NCBI GenBank assembly: GCA_963779515.1
Contig: CAVZYN010000001.1
Location: 744,001-808,000 of the forward strand
Source: CAVZYN01 sp963779515
GTDB lineage: Bacteria > Pseudomonadota > Alphaproteobacteria > Rhizobiales > Hyphomicrobiaceae
Length of the DNA stretch: 64,000 bases
Direction: 5' to 3'
Positions 28,289 through 37,408 of this stretch are shown piece by piece (the stretch's first letter is position 1; each line of letters starts with the position of its first letter). The notes beneath the pieces are model-generated. The model searched no databases. It was not told the origin of the DNA and was given only the letters and a program-made list of their open reading frames with translations. Made by a program: the position numbers and the translations under genes.

Positions 28289-28339
28289 GTTGTACGCCGT
28301 TTTGGTCCTGTGAAGCCTTGAAAAGCGAGGATCAAGTTA

Positions 28340-29220
28340 CTAACGCGGGTCACCATCGAGCCAGGCCAGCGCCTTGGGCCAAAGCGTTGCGGCATGCGCG
28401 TTGCGGAAAAAACCGATGTGGCCGATCCGCTCCGCCTTCGCTTCGGCGAGCGTCACGGGCCAGAAGCTGCGTTCGGCGGCGTTGGAAAATTGTCCCGCCA
28501 AATGCCGCACCCCGGTATCGGTGACCCAGGTGTCGTCTTGCATGGACGCGAAGCGGATCGCCGCCCTCACGCGCGTGAAGTGGCGCCGCTCGGGCAACGT
28601 GTGGTCACCGAACAAGAACTGAGGCGTCATGACCCAGCGCCCCCATTCGAGTGCCACGCCTTTCGGCAAATCCTCGGAGTTGCCGTTCAGCCAGCCCGGC
28701 ACATAGCCCTTGACGCGCGCGATCGCCGGCGCACCGATCGACACCAACGCCATGATCCGCGCCCGCTCGCGCCACGATTGAACGAACCGCAGATCCGCTG
28801 TCATCGTCGCAACGCCGAGCAGGCGATCACGATGTGCCCGTTGTGCGCGAGGCCTGGTGCGAAGCCACCGTAGCTATGCCCGACCCAATGGATCGGTCGC
28901 CCTTCAGCATGCGCTGCAGCCCATGTCAAAACGCCCGGGGTATCGATCACGCCCCAATCGCGAAATCGCGCAGTACTCTCGTTGATCGGCTCACGCAGAG
29001 ATCCGCCAATGCCGCGATAGTCGAACGTGAGTGCGGGGCGTCCATGCCGCGCGAGGTGCTCCGCAAACCGCGCATAAAATCCCCGCGGCACACCCGTCGC
29101 GGACGCGATGATCGTCAATGGCCGCGGCGGCGTCCCGTGCGCCGGTTCAAACAGCGTCGCCGCCAGCGCGGCGCCATCGTCCGCTGCAATGGTGATGTCG
29201 CTCGCCGTGACGCCGCTCAT
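28340..29220 (-). CDS. Alpha/beta hydrolase, second tandem copy (one-base deletion near 28829)
   Basis: Serine hydrolase-fold protein with the oxyanion strand TFDYRGIGGS and nucleophile elbow GHSYGG. Up to LAHNGHIV it matches the upstream paralogue; then a missing base near 28829 shifts the frame, and DRLLGVATMTADLRFVQSW continues in the next frame to 28340. The span of 881 bases is one short of 294 codons. The start overlaps the stop of the upstream paralogue by 4 bases (ATGA). As written the protein would be truncated just after the catalytic serine region. Confidence 0.82.
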
Positions 29221-30110
29221 GCGCGCGCCTCGCGCCGGCTGGCCGGCAAGATCCAATCACGCGCCACGGGCCATAGTGTGTCGCGATGCTCGGGGCGAAA
29301 GAAGCCGAGGTGGCCGATCTTTCTGCCACCCATCGCGGCGCCGCGGATGGCCCAATGGGTCTTCTCTGCCGCAGCCGTAAACCTCGCCGCGATGGCCGCC
29401 ACCGCCGTCTCTGTCGCCCAGATATCGTCCTCGATCTGGACAAACCGGATCGGCGCTCTGAAGTCCGCGAAGCCGCGCGCCTCCGGCAGTGTCGGATCGT
29501 CGAACAAGAACGCGGGGCGCATGATCCAGCGCGCCCATTCGATCAGCACGCCTTTCGGCAGGTCCTCGGCTGATCCGAGCACGCGCCCTGGCATATATCC
29601 GCGCATACGCGTGATCGCCGGTAGCAGCACGCTCATTCCGGCAGCCGCCCGATATCGTTCGAGCCCTTTCAGGTTGCGCCAGTGGCCCTCCAGCGTCGCA
29701 ACACACAGCAGTCGCTCGATCAGATCATGATTGCGCGCCAGCGCCACGCCGAACCCGCCATAGCTGTGACCGATCCAATGGATCGGCCGCCCTGCCGCGA
29801 TCCCGTCTGCCGCGCTCAACACGCCGCTGATGTCGCGGATTCCCCAGTCGCGCATGCGCGCATCGAAGCCGGCGAGCGACTGTGGCCGTGATCCGCCAAT
29901 GCCGCGATAATCGAACGTCAGCACTGCGCTGCCGCGTTCCGTGAGGTAGTCGGCAAAGCGCGCGTAGTAGCTGCGCCTGACGCCTGCCGCCGAGCCGATC
30001 ACGACCAGCGGCGCGGCTCCATTCCAGCCCTCCGCCGGATCGAACAGCGTCGCCGCCAGGGCAAATCGATCATCGGCGAGGATCGTCAGATCTTTGCTGT
30101 TCGACGGCAT
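29217..30110 (-). CDS. Alpha/beta hydrolase, first tandem copy
   Basis: A 297-residue predicted serine hydrolase starting MPSNSKDLTILADD, with TFDYRGIGGSRP, nucleophile elbow HWIGHSYGGFG and a late histidine in KIGHLGFF. It shares the whole layout with the next gene downstream (RDWGI, PKGV..EW.RW.M.P.FLF), so the pair arose by tandem duplication. The two genes overlap by 4 bases. The substrate is unknown; related proteins are annotated as alpha/beta hydrolase fold of the YheT/COG4757 type. Confidence 0.85.
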   Translation of the reverse strand: MPSNSKDLTILADDRFALAATLFDPAEGWNGAAPLVVIGSAAGVRRSYYARFADYLTERGSAVLTFDYRGIGGSRPQSLAGFDARMRDWGIRDISGVLSAADGIAAGRPIHWIGHSYGGFGVALARNHDLIERLLCVATLEGHWRNLKGLERYRAAAGMSVLLPAITRMRGYMPGRVLGSAEDLPKGVLIEWARWIMRPAFLFDDPTLPEARGFADFRAPIRFVQIEDDIWATETAVAAIAARFTAAAEKTHWAIRGAAMGGRKIGHLGFFRPEHRDTLWPVARDWILPASRREARA

Positions 30111-30172
30111 CTGATCTCCAGGCCCGAGGCAGGCGATACCTTTCGTAAGTTGACGCACTGGTCAAGTTGCAA

Positions 30173-30191
30173 TTCGCCGTCAAACGGCGAA
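30173..30191. other. Short hairpin upstream of DAHP synthase
   Basis: TTCGCCGT-CAA-ACGGCGAA: a perfect 8-base stem with a 3-base loop between the divergent hydrolase and DAHP synthase genes, about 150 bases before the DAHP synthase start. No T-run follows on either strand; it could be an operator or leader structure. Confidence 0.45.
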
Positions 30192-30339
30192 CTCATTGAT
30201 CTCACACGCAACTGGCGTGATCGCCTTCGATCACCTATAAGCAATTCATCAGGCCCATTTGCGTGGTGCATGGTCCTGTCCGCAGTGCCGGACGGGCGTG
30301 ACACCTTACACTTCTGTACAATCTAAAGGAGCGTGTGTG

Positions 30340-31731
30340 ATGACCCAGTCGTGGAGCCCGGACAGCTGGAGGTCCAAGCCGATCGTCCAGGTGCCCGAGT
30401 TTGCCGACGCGACGCTCTTGAGAGAGGTCGAAGGGCGCATCGCATCGTTTCCGCCACTGGTTTTTGCAGGCGAGGCCCGCCAGCTCAAGAAGGCGCTCGG
30501 CGAGGTCGCGGCAGGCAAGTCCTTCTTGCTCCAAGGCGGGGACTGCGCCGAAAGTTTCTCCGAGCACGGCGCCGACAACATCCGCGATTTCTTTCGCGTG
30601 TTCCTGCAGATGGCGGTCGTTCTGACCTATGCCGGTGGCTCGCCTGTGGTGAAGGTCGGCCGCATTGCCGGACAATTCGCGAAGCCACGATCCTCGCCCG
30701 TCGAGCAAAAAGACGGCGTCGAGCTGCCAACCTATCGTGGTGACATCATCAATGGCCCGGAGTTCACGCCGGCGGCGCGCATCCCCGATCCGCGCCGCCA
30801 GGTGGAGGCCTATCGTCAATCCGCTGCCACGCTCAATCTCTTGCGCGCTTTCGCCCACGGTGGTTACGCCGATCTCGAGCGCGTGCATCAATGGACGCTC
30901 GGCTTCGTCAAGGACAGCCCGCAGGCGCATCGCTATCAGGAACTCGCCGATCGCATCAGCGAGACCCTCGGCTTCATGCGCGCGTGCGGCATCACCTCGG
31001 ACAACACGCCGCAGCTGCGCGGCACCAATCTCTACACCAGCCACGAAGCGCTGCTGCTGGGCTACGAACAGGCGATGACGCGGAACGACTCCACCACGGG
31101 CGATTGGTACGCCTGCTCCGGTCACATGATCTGGATCGGCGATCGTACGCGTCAGCCCGACCACGCCCATGTCGAGTTCTGCCGCGGCGTGAAAAACCCG
31201 ATCGGTCTCAAGTGCGGCCCATCGCTCGAACCCGACACGCTGCTGCGCCTGATCGACATTCTCAATCCGAAAGACGAAGCCGGGCGCTTGACGCTCATCT
31301 GCCGCTTCGGTTCCGACAAGGTCGAGAAGGCACTGCCGAAACTGATTCGCGCCGTGAAAAAATCCGGCCGCACGGTCGTGTGGTCGTGCGACCCGATGCA
31401 CGGCAACACCATTACCGCGGCAACCGGTTTCAAAACGCGCCCCTTCGACCGCGTCCTCTCCGAAGTCGACACGTTCTTCGCGGTCCACCGCGCCGAGGGC
31501 ACGCACGCGGGTGGCGTTCATGTCGAGATGACGGGCAAGAACGTCACGGAATGCACCGGCGGCGCCATGGCGGTGACGGAGACCTCGCTCTCCGATCGCT
31601 ACGACACGCTCTGCGATCCGCGTCTCAACGCCGACCAGTCGCTCGAACTCGCCTTCCTGATGTCGGCGCGCCTGAAGCAGGAGCGCGCCGCCTTCTCGGC
31701 TCCTGCCATGCCCATGACCGCCGCGGAGTAA
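30340..31731 (+). CDS. 3-deoxy-7-phosphoheptulonate synthase, class II
   Basis: Condenses phosphoenolpyruvate and erythrose 4-phosphate in the first step of the shikimate pathway. The 463-residue protein is the class II (plant/Mycobacterium-like) type, with LLQGGDCAESF near 65, KVGRIAGQFAKPRS near 105, IWIGDRTRQ near 268, and CDPMHGNT and THAGGVHVEMTG near 350-395. AAAGGA lies 9 bases before the ATG at 30340. Class II enzymes are usually feedback-regulated by aromatic amino acids. Confidence 0.96.
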   Translation: MTQSWSPDSWRSKPIVQVPEFADATLLREVEGRIASFPPLVFAGEARQLKKALGEVAAGKSFLLQGGDCAESFSEHGADNIRDFFRVFLQMAVVLTYAGGSPVVKVGRIAGQFAKPRSSPVEQKDGVELPTYRGDIINGPEFTPAARIPDPRRQVEAYRQSAATLNLLRAFAHGGYADLERVHQWTLGFVKDSPQAHRYQELADRISETLGFMRACGITSDNTPQLRGTNLYTSHEALLLGYEQAMTRNDSTTGDWYACSGHMIWIGDRTRQPDHAHVEFCRGVKNPIGLKCGPSLEPDTLLRLIDILNPKDEAGRLTLICRFGSDKVEKALPKLIRAVKKSGRTVVWSCDPMHGNTITAATGFKTRPFDRVLSEVDTFFAVHRAEGTHAGGVHVEMTGKNVTECTGGAMAVTETSLSDRYDTLCDPRLNADQSLELAFLMSARLKQERAAFSAPAMPMTAAE

Positions 31732-31867
31732 CGGGCGACGCGCCACCATCAAAGACCATACCGCGCAGGCGGTCGCGCACGATTGCGTTGGTACGGCTTG
31801 CCGTTAGAGACCGAAGCTCATAGACTACCTGCATATTGCGTGTTGAGTTTGCGTAAAGTTGAGTGCG

Positions 31868-32863
31868 ATGGCCCGACCTCTGAACGTTTTGGGTTTGTTT
31901 GGTGTAGCGGCGACCGGCTGCGTTACGGCTTGGCTGTCCACCTCAGATAATCTGGCGCGTCTTGATCTCGCGACGATCATGGCCACGGCAACGCGCGCCA
32001 TTTCCACGGCGCCGGGTGATGCAGCGCCGGCACCTCAACGCCGGACGCAGGATTTGAACTCGCAGGCTAAGCCGGTTGACGATCTTCCGAAGTTCGATGT
32101 CGCACGGCTGGATGCTGAGGGAGCGTCGGTTTTCGCCGGGCGCGCCGCGCCGAACCAACGCGTCACGATCCTGATCGACGGTCGTGAATTTGCGACCACG
32201 CTCGCCGATAGCGACGGCAACTGGGCCATTGCCATCGAGCGATCTATTCCACCAGGGCGGATCGAACTCGCGCTCGTTGCAACCGGCCCGGAGCCAGGCC
32301 GAAGCAATCGCGGCCAAGTCGTTCACGTCAACGTTGCCGCGTCCAAAGTGGCGACGGCTGAGCGCAAGGATCGCGTCGCACCGCCAACTGCGCGGCCGGT
32401 CCTACCGAAAGCGGCGGAGCTCGATCCGAAAGCAGCACTCAAAAACTTCGAGGCGTTTGTCGATCGTGCGCGTGCGGCGGCAGTCGAAGATCCGGCCTCG
32501 CTTTCCGCGGTCCAGTCCTCCGTGCCGGTTCCTATCACCTTCTTGATGGGCAAGGCCGACATGACGGCCGATGGCGGCATTGCGGCGCAACTGTTGGCCG
32601 ACTATTTGCGCATCATCAAGCCGCGCTCAATCGCTCTGACGGGGCATGCCGACAGCCGCGGCGCCGACAGCTACAATATGGACCTCTCCCTGAAGCGCCT
32701 CGTCGCGATCGAGCAGTTCTTGCGCGCAAGCGGATACGGCGGCGAACAAAAACTGATACCGCTGGGCGAACATGCGCCATACCGCAAAATCGACCGCACT
32801 AAGCTGACGCTCGATGAAATCTATCAGGTCGATCGACGCGTTGAGCTGCAAGTCACGCGCTGA
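31868..32863 (+). CDS. OmpA-family peptidoglycan-binding protein
   Basis: A 331-residue protein with an N-terminal hydrophobic signal or anchor (residues 5-22), a low-complexity region, an Ig-like segment (GASVFAGRAAPNQRVTILIDG) and a C-terminal OmpA-like domain (ITFLMGKADMTADG ... IALTGHADSRGADSYNMDLSL) that would bind diaminopimelate in peptidoglycan. The usual SxxRA arginine appears as SLKRL. The start follows the DAHP synthase by 136 bases, so it probably has its own promoter. Confidence 0.85.
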   Translation: MARPLNVLGLFGVAATGCVTAWLSTSDNLARLDLATIMATATRAISTAPGDAAPAPQRRTQDLNSQAKPVDDLPKFDVARLDAEGASVFAGRAAPNQRVTILIDGREFATTLADSDGNWAIAIERSIPPGRIELALVATGPEPGRSNRGQVVHVNVAASKVATAERKDRVAPPTARPVLPKAAELDPKAALKNFEAFVDRARAAAVEDPASLSAVQSSVPVPITFLMGKADMTADGGIAAQLLADYLRIIKPRSIALTGHADSRGADSYNMDLSLKRLVAIEQFLRASGYGGEQKLIPLGEHAPYRKIDRTKLTLDEIYQVDRRVELQVTR

Positions 32864-32915
32864 GGCAACGCCCAGCTTTCATCTTGCTTCGTAGAGGGGC
32901 GCAAGGATCGCGCGC

Positions 32916-34532
32916 TCACCCCACCACCGCCCGCGCCAACGCCTCCGCCACGCGGATCCCATCGACACCGGCCGATAAAATGCCGCCCGCGAATCCGCCA
33001 CCTTCGCCCGCCGGATAAAGCCCCTGCGTGTTGACGCTCTGCAAATCCGCGCCACGCTTGATCCGGATCGGCGACGATGTCCGCGTCTCCACGCCCGTCA
33101 TCACCGCGTCCGCCATCGCAAAGCCCTTGATCTGCCGGTCGAACGCTCCCAGCGCCTCGCGCATCGCCGTCACCGCGAACGCCGGCAGGCACTGCGCCAA
33201 GTCCGTCGGTGTGACGCCCGGCTTGTACGACGGCACCACGTCGCCCAATGACGTCGACGCGCGCGCCGCCAAGAAATCCTCAACCCGCTGCCCCGGCGCC
33301 GCATATGTCCCGCCACCCACAACGAACGCACGCTCTTCCCAGTGCCGCTGAAACGCAATGCCCGCCAATGCATGCCCGGGATAATCCACGTCCGGCGTGA
33401 CGCCGACGACGATCCCCGCGTTGGCGTTGCGCTCCTTGCGCGAATACTGGCTCATGCCATTCGTTACGACCCGGCCAACCTCCGACGCCGCCGCCACCAC
33501 TTGGCCTCCCGGGCACATGCAAAAACTATAAACCGAGCGGCCGTTCGTGGCGTGATGCACGAGCTTGTAATCCGCCGCGCCGAGGATCGGATTGCCCGCA
33601 TTCGGCCCGAACCGGCAGATGTCGATCAGCGCTTGCGGATGCTCGATGCGCACGCCGATCGAAAACGGTTTTGCCTCGATCGCGACGCCGCGCGCGTCGA
33701 GCATCTCGAAGGTGTCGCGCGCGCTGTGCCCCACCGCCAGCACGATGTGATCCGAGGCAATATGCTGTCCGTCCGCCAACACCACGCCGCGCACGCGGCG
33801 CGTCCCGTCCGCCGCCGTTTCGATATCGAGATCCGTCACGCGCGACCCGAACCGATATTCGCCGCCGAGCCGTTCGATCTCAGCCCGCATGCGCTCGACC
33901 ATCGTCACCAATCGAAACGTCCCGACGTGCGGCTTGGCCACATACAGAATTTCTTCCGGTGCGCCCGCCTTGACGAACTCCGTCAGCACCTTCCGCCCGA
34001 GATGATTGGGATCGCTGATCTGGCTATAGAGTTTGCCATCCGAAAACGTGCCCGCGCCGCCTTCGCCGAACTGGACGTTCGATTCCGGATTGAGCACCGA
34101 CTTGCGCCATAGCCCCCATGTATCCTTGGTTCGCTCGCGCACGACCTTGCCGCGCTCCAGGATGATCGGCCGGAATCCCATCTGCGCCAGAATCAGTGCC
34201 GCAAAAATTCCGCACGGCCCTGTGCCGATCACGATCGGTCGCGCCGTCATTCCATCAGGCGCCCGCGCCACGAATTTATACGTCGTATCCGGCGTCCGCC
34301 CAACGCGCTTCTCGCCGTGCAGCCGCTCCAGCACGCGTGCTTCGTCCGCCACCTCGACGTCGAGCGTGTAGATCAGCAGGATCGCCGACTTCTTGCGGGC
34401 ATCCCACGCGCGGCGGAACACATCGACGCGTTTCAGATCGCCGGCCGTGATCTTCAATCGATCCAGCACCGCCTCCGCGATCGCGCCCTCGGGGTGATCG
34501 AGTGGTAATTTGATTTCCGTCAGTCGCAACAT
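32916..34532 (-). CDS. FAD-dependent oxidoreductase (COG2509 type)
   Basis: A 538-residue flavoprotein: an N-terminal ~95-residue domain (MLRLTEIKLPLDHPEGAI ...), then the FAD-binding motif IVIGTGPCGIFAA near residue 101, FGEGGAGTFSDGKLYS near 155, and the C-terminal FAD signature GLYPAGEGGGFAGGI. This family is annotated as uncharacterised FAD-dependent dehydrogenase; the substrate is unknown. An open frame extends to 34616 without family residues. No neighbouring gene on the same strand is close enough to form an operon. Confidence 0.9.
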   Translation of the reverse strand: MLRLTEIKLPLDHPEGAIAEAVLDRLKITAGDLKRVDVFRRAWDARKKSAILLIYTLDVEVADEARVLERLHGEKRVGRTPDTTYKFVARAPDGMTARPIVIGTGPCGIFAALILAQMGFRPIILERGKVVRERTKDTWGLWRKSVLNPESNVQFGEGGAGTFSDGKLYSQISDPNHLGRKVLTEFVKAGAPEEILYVAKPHVGTFRLVTMVERMRAEIERLGGEYRFGSRVTDLDIETAADGTRRVRGVVLADGQHIASDHIVLAVGHSARDTFEMLDARGVAIEAKPFSIGVRIEHPQALIDICRFGPNAGNPILGAADYKLVHHATNGRSVYSFCMCPGGQVVAAASEVGRVVTNGMSQYSRKERNANAGIVVGVTPDVDYPGHALAGIAFQRHWEERAFVVGGGTYAAPGQRVEDFLAARASTSLGDVVPSYKPGVTPTDLAQCLPAFAVTAMREALGAFDRQIKGFAMADAVMTGVETRTSSPIRIKRGADLQSVNTQGLYPAGEGGGFAGGILSAGVDGIRVAEALARAVVG

Positions 34533-34673
34533 CAGCTCGGCTCTTGGAAGTATCGCACGACCTGCGGTAGGCGCGTTTCGCAATGGGCTGGCACCGCACC
34601 TGCGATGGGCTGGCACCGCGCCTGCGATTGGCTCCCCGCCGCCGTGCCGCGAATCCAGTTATGGTCGTTGCGC

Positions 34674-34949
34674 ATGGCCTTTTCACTCTACATCGTCGAA
34701 TGCCGGGACGGGACCTATTACACCGGGATCGCGACCGACGTTGCCCGCCGCCTTTTGGAGCACAATGGCGCCAAAGGGAAGGGTGCCCGCTACACCGCGC
34801 CCCGCCGGCCGGTGACCTTGGTGTACCAAGCCGAGTTTCCCTCCCGTTCCGCCGCCTCCAAAGAGGAAGCCCGCATCAAGCGCCTGACCCGCGCCGGGAA
34901 AGATGCGCTGGTTGCGTCGGCCCGCGCGGCAGCGCAAAGGGGAAAATGA
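34674..34949 (+). CDS. GIY-YIG nuclease-superfamily protein (UPF0213)
   Basis: A 91-residue single-domain GIY-YIG protein: the first strand SLYIVECRDGTYYTGIATD carries the YIV/YTG pair, followed by RRLLEHNGAKGKGARYT and the helical end KEEARIKRLTR. YhbQ-type relatives may act in DNA repair, but the role is uncertain. The last eight codons lie in the first unit of a 24-base tandem repeat that runs past the stop. Confidence 0.9.
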   Translation: MAFSLYIVECRDGTYYTGIATDVARRLLEHNGAKGKGARYTAPRRPVTLVYQAEFPSRSAASKEEARIKRLTRAGKDALVASARAAAQRGK

Positions 34950-35040
34950 GCGGCAGCGCAAAGGGGAAAATGAGCGGTAGCGCAAAGGGAAAATGAAGCG
35001 GCAGCGCAAAGGGAAAATCAAGCGGAAGCGCAACAGGGAG
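34926..35040. repeat. 24-base tandem repeat, about 4.8 copies, over the GIY-YIG stop codon
   Basis: Units start at 34926, 34950, 34974, 34998 and 35022 with consensus GCGGCAGCGCAAAGGGRAAA followed by ATGA. The first copy supplies the last codons and stop (TGA at 34947-34949). Units 1-2 are identical; later ones drift by single bases. There are no spacers, so this is not a CRISPR array. Confidence 0.9.
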
Positions 35041-35113
35041 ATGGCGGGGTGCAATAGCATCTGCCTCACGCGCCGGAGGACCGGTGCGCGACAAGGGGGG
35101 GCGCGGAGCGGTA

Positions 35114-35406
35114 AAGCCTCGCATTTTTTTCTAGTCTGGATGCGGCCTCGCCGCTCCACGCACGCATGACGAGGGTGGGCCCTCTTTACTGATGGCCGTA
35201 TGCCGCAGATCGTGCCGGGCATCCTTTTTGACCGGTGACCCTTTGCCACTGAAGGCTGCGGCACCGAACGGCGGATGCTGAGTGCCGCCGCGCTGCCTAT
35301 CCGATGCGCTTTTCCGGTCCAAGCAGTCTCCCAGCTCGAGCCTGATCCCCTGTCGGGACCGGATGCCCAAAGACTATCCGCGCGGCTGAGAGCGGGGATA
35401 AGTATC
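35114..35406. repeat. Dispersed intergenic repeat, copy B
   Basis: The short form of the element seen at 2786-3248: the same left block (GCCTCG... GATGCGGC... GAGGGTGGGCCCTCTTTAC, ending 35189) and the same right end (AGAGCGGGGATAAGTATC, 35389-35406), in the same orientation but without the double hairpin. It accounts for most of the ~500-base gap between the GIY-YIG gene and the DUF4336 gene; the rest holds nothing I recognise. Confidence 0.7.
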
Positions 35407-35546
35407 CCGAACGAAACCCGCAACCTGGTTACCCGGCGCTCGGCGGTCTTGGCCAACGTCCGCGCCGCCCGTCGATAGTGCCTTGATGTCGCAATGGGCC
35501 AGGAGCGGGCATTGCATGCAGCAGTTCAGGGCGAGCATGGCAGGGC

Positions 35547-36239
35547 TCAGAGATGGTGCTCTGCCAAAGCCAACAGTTGCCCCGGAAGGTCATTACTTGC
35601 GACAATCGAGCCGTGGCACGGGACCATAAGTGTGGGCTTGTCAGCACGCAACTGCGGTCGCAACCAGTTTAGATATAGGGTTCGGTCTTGCACCCCATAG
35701 GTCGGAAACGTGCCTAGGAATGCCGCCGTTTCTGAGCGGTCACTCTCCGGCGTAATTTTCGGACCGCTGAAAGCATCGACGACGAACCAAGTGCGCCGTC
35801 GTTTTGCATCGCGACGTAGCCAGATCTCGCCTGTCTTTAGGCCATCCGGCACCAGGACAGAAAATGCGTTGGCTAGTTTTTCGGCGACGCGATCAATATC
35901 GCTGAAATCCAGCCCGGTCAGCTTCTTAAGGCGCGGTACCGCCTTCGACGAGGCGCAGAGCAGCGCCTTGGGAAAGGCCGCTGCGTATTCGGCCAAAGCC
36001 TTGTTGTGATAGTGGTTCGGCGCGAGAAGGTGCGACACGGTCCCGATGTGGTGCAATGAAGCCACGGCGGCGACGCTCAAACCCTGCACTGGGCTGAAGA
36101 GGCACACTTTGCCATCAGCGAGCCGCAAGGCGGTGCAGCAGAGGTGCGCCGTGCGCGCGATGAAAACGTCTTCGATTTCTTTCAACGGAACGAAGGCACT
36201 CAGCTGGGATTGTTGGGCCACGGTCTGCGTCTCGATCAA
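35547..36239 (-). CDS. DUF4336 domain protein
   Basis: A protein of about 230 residues with the DUF4336 pattern, a metallo-beta-lactamase-like fold without the classic HxHxDH site: DVFIARTAHLCCTALRLADG, SLHHIGTVSHLLAPNHYHN, TWFVVDAFSG and LMVPCHGSIV. An in-frame ATG at 36359 would overlap the upstream gene deeply. A TTG at 36239 overlapping its stop, or the GTG about 15 bases further on, fits better. It is the third gene of a tetR-NTF2-DUF4336 operon. Function unknown. Confidence 0.75.
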   Translation of the reverse strand: MIETQTVAQQSQLSAFVPLKEIEDVFIARTAHLCCTALRLADGKVCLFSPVQGLSVAAVASLHHIGTVSHLLAPNHYHNKALAEYAAAFPKALLCASSKAVPRLKKLTGLDFSDIDRVAEKLANAFSVLVPDGLKTGEIWLRRDAKRRRTWFVVDAFSGPKITPESDRSETAAFLGTFPTYGVQDRTLYLNWLRPQLRADKPTLMVPCHGSIVASNDLPGQLLALAEHHL

Positions 36240-36605
36240 ATGGCGGAGGGGAACTGACCAAAAAAACCGGTCATACGCTCGATCAATCCATCTTCCCCGA
36301 TGAGGCCGTGGCTCATGCCAGAAATGGCGACAGCGCCGCCCGCGTCCAACAATTGCCACTCGAACCGGACTTGGCTGTGGTGCTCATCAACGCCGCTGAC
36401 AACGCGCAAAGCGTGGCCCGGATTGCCATCAAGGAACGCACCGATGTGATCGCATAGGGTGTGCCGCGAGTGTGTCTGTGCGGTCGGATCGGTATAGACT
36501 CCAGATTTCGCCCAACACTCGTCTAAGAGCGCCCGCCGTCGAGTTCGCATCGCGCTCATTCCACGCCGTTTCGTAGCGCTTCAACAAGGTTGAAATGTCA
36601 TTCAT
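36236..36605 (-). CDS. NTF2/SnoaL-like protein (one-base frameshift near 36542)
   Basis: A small cone-fold protein starting at the ATG at 36605 (MNDISTLLKRYETAWNERDA), which overlaps the tetR stop by 4 bases. After NERDAN one extra base near 36542 shifts the frame, and RRRALLDECWAKSGVYTDPT continues to SAI at 36236. The span of 370 bases is 123 codons plus one base. SnoaL-like proteins bind small hydrophobic ligands or act as isomerases or hydrolases; nothing here shows which. Confidence 0.8.
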
Positions 36606-37201
36606 CGCCTGATCCTTTCCTCAATGAGTTCCAAGAATGTGTTCACGGCATGCCGCAAATCATCGGCGTTCGAGGTCGTGCGCGAACATGCCCATAGTCC
36701 GCCAGCAAATGTCTGAAGCAGGAGCGCCAGTTCACGCAGCTCCGCGCTCGAATGCCGTGACGCTCGTCCTCGGGCGCCGCGCAAGGCATTCAAGAAGCCA
36801 ATACGGAGGCGCTCATTGTGCTGCGCCACGCGCTGCATGATGTCGGGATCGTGCGGCGCCGCTTCGGTCATCGTGTTCGTCATCAGACAACCGGGGCCTG
36901 GCAATCCCAATGCTTCGCCACGCGAGATCTGCAGTTCGAAAAATGCGGCGATTGACTTGAGATCAGCGCCGTCCCGTTCAACTTGGCCAAACGCTGGCGT
37001 CACGACTGACTGCGAATAAGCGTCAAGGCACGCCAGGAACAGTTTCTGCTTGCCACCGAAGGCCGCATAAATTCCGTGGCGGCTGATCTTGGTCGACCGA
37101 ACCAGATCATCCATCGAGGTTGATCCGTAGCCGTGGCGCCAGAATTGGGCCATCGCTCGATCAACAAGATCGTTCTTCGTATGTGCGCTCGCTCTCGGCA
37201 T
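36602..37201 (-). CDS. TetR/AcrR-family transcriptional regulator
   Basis: A 199-residue regulator: N-terminal HTH (residues ~8-55: LVDRAMAQFWRHGYGSTSMD ... GIYAAFGGKQKLF) and a helical ligand-binding C-terminal domain. The start at 37201 (MPRASAHTKND) is chosen over 37237, which would lie within or beyond the operator palindrome. It leads an operon with the NTF2-like and DUF4336 genes, its probable targets. A perfect 16-base palindrome lies 15 bases upstream. Confidence 0.92.
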   Translation of the reverse strand: MPRASAHTKNDLVDRAMAQFWRHGYGSTSMDDLVRSTKISRHGIYAAFGGKQKLFLACLDAYSQSVVTPAFGQVERDGADLKSIAAFFELQISRGEALGLPGPGCLMTNTMTEAAPHDPDIMQRVAQHNERLRIGFLNALRGARGRASRHSSAELRELALLLQTFAGGLWACSRTTSNADDLRHAVNTFLELIEERIRR

Positions 37202-37215
37202 GGCGACATGCGTAG

Positions 37216-37231
37216 CAGAACGATCGTTCTG
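37216..37231. promoter_or_regulatory. TetR-type operator palindrome
   Basis: CAGAACGATCGTTCTG is a perfect 16-base palindrome with the ACGATCGT core common for TetR/AcrR operators. It lies 15 bases upstream of the tetR start and between tetR and the divergent agmatinase-family gene, so autoregulation is the simplest reading. Confidence 0.75.
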
Positions 37232-37408
37232 ATGCAAGGCCGATGTGGTTGCGAGAGCCTGCCGGATGTCGGCTTGGGGTCACTCACCCCCGCCAACATC
37301 ACCCGCCCGTTCGTGCGGCGCGCGATGCCAATCCGCCGCCGCATCTCCACAAACCGTCCGGCGACCCCTATGATCGGGCCTCGACCATCCCCCGCCCGGA
37401 CCCGGCCC

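Noticed and set aside
30235..31752. Long minus-strand frame opposite DAHP synthase
   Set aside because: The composition is that of an antisense shadow, and the plus-strand DAHP synthase is unmistakable.
34926..35040. CRISPR-like array
   Set aside because: The 24-base units are directly contiguous with no spacers; it is a simple tandem repeat.
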